From positions 23,678,818 through 23,742,817 of the forward strand of contig CM070613.1 of NCBI GenBank assembly GCA_036346395.1: a DNA stretch of 64,000 nucleotides, in the 5' to 3' direction. The stretch comes from Hsuehochloa calcarea (Eukaryota; Streptophyta; Magnoliopsida; Poales; Poaceae). Positions 58,559 through 64,000 of the stretch are shown in pieces (positions within the stretch are counted from its first letter, which is position 1; each line of letters starts with the position of its first letter). Both the position numbers and the translations under genes were made by a program. Under the pieces are notes generated by a model. It worked only from the letters and a program-made list of their open reading frames with translations. It was not told the origin of the DNA and did not search any database.

Positions 58559-61500
58559 TGTGACATCCCGTTTTCGGACGACAAATAGTGCCTCCATTTG
58601 ATTTTTGGTTGTTCGTTCGATTTTCGTTTTGTCGCTTAAATCCCAAAAAATCCGAGCTGCCCCTAAGCTCAGGTATGTGTTTCAAAACTACCTTCAATTC
58701 TGAATACAAAATTCAAATTGAATTCATCTTTTAGATTTTGGACCCCTCTCAAAATCTTGCCCCTTATTTTTGGGCCAACCTTTTTAATTTCGACCCACTC
58801 ATTTTTCTCCCTCACCTTCTCCTTTTTCCCTCCCCGGGCCGACTTTCCCTCGGCCGGCCCACTTTTTCTTCCCCCGACCCGGCCCGGCCCGCTCCTTTCC
58901 CTCCAACTTTTTCTTTCCGTTGGCCCGACCCGAATCACCCTCCCTTCTCCCCTCGGCTACGCCGCCTCTCACCTCCCTTATCTCTTCCCTGAGCCATCGC
59001 CTCCCCCATCTCTCTCCCCCCCATCACCTAAGCCGCATCGCCCCCCCCCCTCAACCGCAGTGCCCCTCCCCTCCTCCCGCGTGTGCCGCCTCCGCCCGTC
59101 GGCCTTCTTCTCCGCTCGGCTCGGCCTCCATCTCCTTCTCCCGCTCGACCCAGCCCTCTTCTTCCCCTCCGCCCAGATCCACCCCCACCTTCGGCCTACC
59201 CCACCTTTGCCGCGCCACCCCCACCTCGCCTCGCCTCAAGCCTATCCTCCTCTGCCGTGCCATGCCCTGCGCTCGCCCCCACCCGCATGTCGCCTCCACC
59301 TGCCCTGCTGCCGTCAGCGCCCTCCGCGCCATACCCTGCCGAGTAGTCTCCCCAGCGCGTCACCTCCATGACACCAGCTCTGTCCTCGCGGCACGACTCC
59401 GCCCGGTCCAAGCCATGCGCCGCTCGGTCTGTCGCCTGCCCCGTCAACGCCAACGTCCCGTTGTCCTCACAGCCATGGGTGCCCACTCCGTCGCCCATAC
59501 CGTGCCCACGTCGTCACCCATGCCACCACCGACATCATCGCCTCCATCAGTAACCACCTCTCCCCGGCTATAAAAGGCCCCAGCGCCCTCCTCTGCCTCT
59601 CCCCGTCCCCTCCCCTCTTCCAGGTAAGTACCCCAAAGAGTCGCTGATTTTGCTTCTTCTTCCCTCCGGTCAAAGACCCCCCCTTCTGTCGTCGGCCACC
59701 CCACCAGTCGCCGGCGCTTGGAGCGCCGCGGTGATGCCCCGAGCCTCCCCTAGCAGCCGGCCACAGCTCCCTGCCGCCGAAGGCCCTTGCCGCTGTGCTC
59801 CTCTACCGCGCCACCGTGGCTCCAGTCGCTGGCCTACTCCGCCGCTTCCCTGCCCCACCTACCACCTGGTGAGCCTCCCCTCCTTACCCTAGTGCTCCTG
59901 CGCTTCCCCTGATCCTCCCCTCTCTTCGGTCGCTGTCGCCCTTGTGTGGCCGCCACACCCGATCGTCCCGGACGTCGTTGTCTCCTACCCAGCGCCGCTC
60001 CGGCCCCAATGCCACCTCCCTCAGCTCCCCCTCCTATCCGGCGTCTCATTTTGGTTGTCCCTAGTATCTCCCTGGCCGCCGCCTGCCGTCCTCCGCCATC
60101 GCCAAAACGCCCTCCCCACCGCCCTGCTTCCCTCTGCCGTTTGCCCTCTCTCTCTCTCGTGGCCGAGCCTCCCCCCTCTCAGCACTGCTATGGATAGCAA
60201 TAGTAATGACAGTAGATGGCTGCCATGGTTACCAAATCCTTGCACTTCAGGCCAGCTATTGTTTGAGCATTGATTGTTGACTATGGCTTGTTGCTCATCA
60301 GTATCAGGGTTTGGCTGTCAGTAAATGGAGTAACTGGCAATTGAATTTCAGTAGTAGTAGCAGAGGAATAATGGAAGTGATCTTGTAGCAGTATTTGGCA
60401 TGTGTCGTTCTGTGTAGTGACTGACTTCGAAAATCAGTTTTGATCTGTCAATTGTGAATTGGTGCATTAGGTCAATAGTTTGTATGGCTTATAATTGGAA
60501 AATATGTGTATAATCTGATATTTGTGATTTTGTGCTATTGAAAGTCTGTGTTAAACCGATAGCTAAGTTTGTGTTAATATGTCAATTGAAACCCTGTTTG
60601 TTCTGGCAATTGAATAATATGTGTTCTGACATTTTGAAAATATTGCCATTGAATCCCTATTTATGTTCTGGCATCTATGGGCTTAATCTGATAATTGGTG
60701 AAATCTCTGTGTGCACTCTTTCATTTGAAAATCAGTGTTGATCTGGCAATTGAGAATTTGTGCAATAGGATAGTAGGATGTTTTGCTGGCATTAATTTGA
60801 ATGGTTGATTTTGACCCTAATTGTTAGGGATAGCTTTGATCTTCAGTAGCAGTATTATCTAATTGTTTTATTAATCAATTGTTAGCTGTTGGTTAGTGCT
60901 TCATCAGTGGTTCAGTGATTGTTGATTGTAGGTTTAATCTCTCCATAGTAGTGACTTTTGGTAGTAATTTTAATATTAGTGTTGTTTGGAAATGGAGCTA
61001 ATAATTGATGATAATCTGTGTTCTGAACTGGCATTAGAGAATTGTGGTCTGGCAGTTAAATCCTCGTTGGTAATCTGGCAATTATATAGTTGGTAGTAGA
61101 ATCTGTGTTTTTTTGTGGCAGTAGGTCGTGGTAGTAGGTTGAGTAGCTGGCATTTGAATCGGTGTATTGTCAATGATCCGTATAGCCAGCAATTGGATCG
61201 TTGTGTATAATCTTGCCTGAGATTGGTGTTGTATTGTCATTCGAGGAATTTGTGTTGCTCTTGTATCTAGTTTTGGTGTAGAGCTTGTAGTTAAAATGTT
61301 TTTCATCTGTAGAAGTATAGTCTTGCTACCTTCCAAATCCGCAATAGAGTATCCCGGCAAAAGCTCCTTCGACCTTACCCTCCTTTGTATCTTCCCTCCC
61401 GGCAGAACTTCTCTGCCATTCCTCCTTTCGCTCAACGGGTCGTTTGACTCTGTCAAACATTCCTGTGTCGCCCAATCCCTTCTCTCAAGCTCATCCTCCG

Positions 61501-63340
61501 CGAATCTTTTTGAGGCTCTTGTGTTTTATTGGTCTTTTGAGTTCTTTGGATTTATTTGGTTTTTCGACCGTTGTTGCGTAATTAGAAATCGAAGTCCAGA
61601 AGAAACGACGACTCGAGCAGGATCAAGATCCAAGCAAAGATGCCGACCAAGATTTCGAACACCTATTCAAGTAGGCTTTGAGTAAGATCAAGGCCATGGA
61701 AAAATAGCCCAGGCGAGTCAATAATTTGATCTTGTTGATCCTACATTTTATGCAAATTATGTTCTTTTAAAATATCAAATTTCATGCTTTAATTTCCTAT
61801 GAAAATGTATGTCAAACACCCTAAGGTAGTTAAATGCCTAATTGTTGATTAAATAAATATTATACCATGTCCTTGATAATTGAAGTCCCAAAATCACTAG
61901 TAATTATATGGTAACCTACTAGTTATAGGTCGTACTTAAACGCCATGCTAGACTTGTTTAAGTACCAGGGTATTACTATCCCAAATCATCATTCTTTAAA
62001 TCATAACAATTGTTTTGGGCAGTCATTGGGGAGAATGACTGGACTGGTTGGATAATTTGTTTCATACTCCTCAAAAACCCTAAAACTTGCTAATACCCCA
62101 TCTGGGCGGATGGAAGGGTGGTGGGTGCCGTCGAGTACGAGAATGGTTGGTATGTGGTATGAACCGCCCAAATAATCTTAAGGACTTAATCATGTGATGT
62201 CCTCCAATTGTAAAACAGTACAGCCACAAGTCTATAATGGTGTCGACCTGGCTAACTAATTGGTGTCCACCGGTACAAGCTGCACCATTGGGGGACTCCC
62301 CTTCACCATGAGCCCATGAGGCTACGGGTTGGGGTATGTGACTTGCGGGACCCTAGGCGTAAGTCGCATGGCGCAAGAGGGGGACTGGGTAAGTGATTGT
62401 TGAGTTCCACGGAACGAAACCCTACTCAGGTGAAATCTTAGCGGGTTTGGCAAATACCGAGGGATGCCTTGTAAATGCCTTGTGATAATCTCCCCTTGAT
62501 TCACAAGAGTTAGTTCTATTTCAAAAACTTTTGTGAATGGGTTGAAAAATGTGCGGGGCTCACCTAGCTCTTCATTTGGATTTTCCCTGGGTATTCTTAC
62601 CCAGTGTTGATAATAGGTGGGTATGATCACCATAAAAAAAAGCATGAAGGTGGAGGTAGCCTCCGCTGTTATTAATTATTGCACAATTAATCTTTTTAAA
62701 AATGCAATTTGGTTAAAATGCTAAGTGATAGGATTTTCTAATATTTGTATTTATAAATGTTGCTTTACACAAATAAAAGAACCCGAATCATCCTTGTTAA
62801 ACCTTGCATATATATTATTGCATCTGTTGTGTTGGCTCGCGAGCATGGTAGTTGTGCTCATCCTTGCTCTTTCCCAAATTCTCATAAACAGGAACCTTAG
62901 AGCTGTCGACTGCAACAAGGATCCAGAAGTCTAAAGACCTAGGAATCGTTGAAGCGTAGTTTAGTCCTTAGCTGTTCTAATCTCACCCTAGTCTGGCTGA
63001 CTCCGTCGGTTTTTGTGTGTCTCCTATATTGTCCGAGGTTTTCGGATAATATCGGGCGTACACGGTCCCCAGTCACTTGTCTGTGGTAAGATGTGCCCTC
63101 ATCCCTTTATTTTTGTTGTTGCTTCCGCTATCTTTTGTAATGTATTCATTTGGCCTGTTCGCCTTTATTGTAAAAATTGGTCCGAAGCGGTCTATGTAAA
63201 CTCTGATATAATGAATGGAATGATTTTACGCTATGTATGGTTTGATTCAGCAATGTGCATGTGAAATACTATCTACTGATCCAGGGAATAACACAGTACC
63301 TTCACAGATAAATCCGAATAGAAAAATTTGGGGTCCTACG
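58559..63340 (+). mobile_element. Long gypsy-type solo LTR C (4.8 kb)
   Basis: It starts TGTGACATCCCGTTTTCGG and ends TTTGGGGTCCTACG. The 5-bp duplication GTACT is perfect (58554-58558 and 63341-63345). The GC- and Pro-codon-rich block 58790-60200 is open in several frames without any domain. Further right are many TTGAATCTGTG-like phrases (60350-61250), a GATCAAGATCCAAGCAAAGATG segment, the GCGAGCATGGTAGTTGTGCTCATCCTTGCT segment (62838-62867) and the family-type 3' end. There is no gag or pol. Its 3' dinucleotide is not the usual CA. Confidence 0.75.
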
Positions 63341-63432
63341 GTACTACTATACCAAAACGACGACGGCTCAACTCGATGGATCATCCTCTTCCTACATCGT
63401 CCAACAGTCAGAGAGACGGCTGGCCGGCACGG

Positions 63433-63962
63433 TTATCTTGCCTCGACTTCTGTGGGCCGCCACATGGTCTTCCTGGCGCAGAGCAGCGCCTCCTTGTGGT
63501 TGGAAACGGCCATCCTGACCTCCCACTGCAGCGATCTCACCACGCTCTGCACCTCGTCGACCGTCTCCTTGTCGTCCCTCACGATCAGCTTGCCGTTCGG
63601 CCTCAGCATCCGGTCCACCTCCACGATCGCCGGCAACACCTTGCACCTACAAAAACGACCCATATTTGATCATAATATAAGTGATCGATGGGTTTTTTGC
63701 AATGTTTGAAACATGCATGACAATGTGCAGATATATATTGTCAGAAACTTTTGTTGATCTCCAGTACCTGGTCCTGAGCTTTGAGAAGAGATGGTCGGCA
63801 TGGAGGAGGTCGTACGACCTCGGGTAGGTGCTAAAGGACTCGCACCAGTCGTGGTATATCCCGAACAATCCCCGCTCGTAGATCACGGGCAGCGTGTCCG
63901 GCGAGTCGATCGTCACCACGTTCATCACCCACACGTTCATGTCCCGCAGCGCCGCGGCGAAT
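63433..63962 (-). CDS. SAM-dependent methyltransferase (DUF248/PMT, QUA2-like), last two exons
   Basis: Minus-strand exons are 63962-63768 (after acceptor TTAG) and 63646-63433 (after TTTTTGTAG), joined in phase, ending TAA at 63435-63433. The visible C-terminal ~136 residues include FAAALRDMNVWVMNVV, SPDTLPVIYERGLFGIYHDW, CESFSTYPRSYDLLHADHLF, VDRMLRPNGKLIVRDD and a final MWRPTEVEAR. This is the conserved end of plant PMT proteins: Golgi type II membrane enzymes thought to methylate pectin or related wall polysaccharides. The match is closest to my memory of the PMT24-26 subgroup. The second SAM-binding lobe is present; the membrane anchor and first lobe lie beyond the window. The intron between the exons is 121 bases. 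The reading frame looks intact. Confidence 0.93.
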
Positions 63963-64000
63963 CTAAGCAAAAATTTACGCAATCGTAACACAAAATTCAG

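Noticed and set aside
58718..60273. Two 217-codon Pro/Ser-rich frames
   Set aside because: They fall in the GC-rich part of solo LTR C, overlap one another in different phases, and have low-complexity composition.

Overview
The window is nuclear DNA of a flowering plant, very probably a grass and likely panicoid. The grounds are an eleven-exon gene with GT-AG introns, a high density of nested LTR retrotransposons, and CACTA transposons carrying the TTTGCCGAGTG subterminal motif that is common in panicoid genomes. No bacterial, organellar or CRISPR-like content was seen. Most of the 64 kb can be assigned to transposable elements, which leaves three host-gene islands.

Host genes. (1) At the left edge a HAT/TPR-repeat gene runs leftward out of the window (1-405, minus). 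(2) At 24894-28585 (plus) there is a complete protein phosphatase 2C gene: ten coding exons, 338 aa, plus a probable non-coding first exon and a 1.5 kb leader intron. Its catalytic motifs are recognisable, but three strongly conserved positions are changed. (3) At the right edge are the last two exons of a QUA2/PMT-type SAM-dependent methyltransferase (63433-63962, minus). A fourth locus is a dead paralogue of the left-edge HAT gene. It lies on the plus strand in three pieces (31827-32330, 32612-32711, 47810-47922), separated by about 15 kb of nested insertions.

Repeat layout. 2658-5454 and 14318-20330 are two members of one TG...CA, 5-bp-TSD element family, and each carries a different palindromic array. 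6090-12240 holds the 3' part of a long LTR and a decayed Ty3/gypsy interior with a gag relic. 12545-22022 holds two minus-strand copies of one gypsy-type LTR, the second split by the 14318-20330 element, which is itself split by a solo LTR (A, 15253-18536). 29022-31069 is a complete non-autonomous CACTA element with a captured R2R3-MYB exon. 32702-41698 is a 9.0 kb CACTA element with two decayed transposase genes, a captured four-exon cyclophilin fragment and a foldback of more than 430 bp per arm. 41712-47809 is a minus-strand Ty1/copia element interrupted by solo LTR B (42633-45695). 48324-52300 is a plus-strand copia pseudogene. 52758-52912 is a tRNA-derived SINE. 53061-58281 is a minus-strand copia element with both LTRs and a small Helitron inside it. 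58559-63340 is a third long gypsy-type solo LTR (C), lying about 90 bp beyond the methyltransferase stop codon.

The genes do not form a pathway. What connects the window is transposon biology: gene-fragment capture by two different CACTA elements, ordered nesting with readable target-site duplications, and break-up of one member of a HAT gene pair. All calls come from reading the sequence; family names rest on motif recognition, not on database searches.
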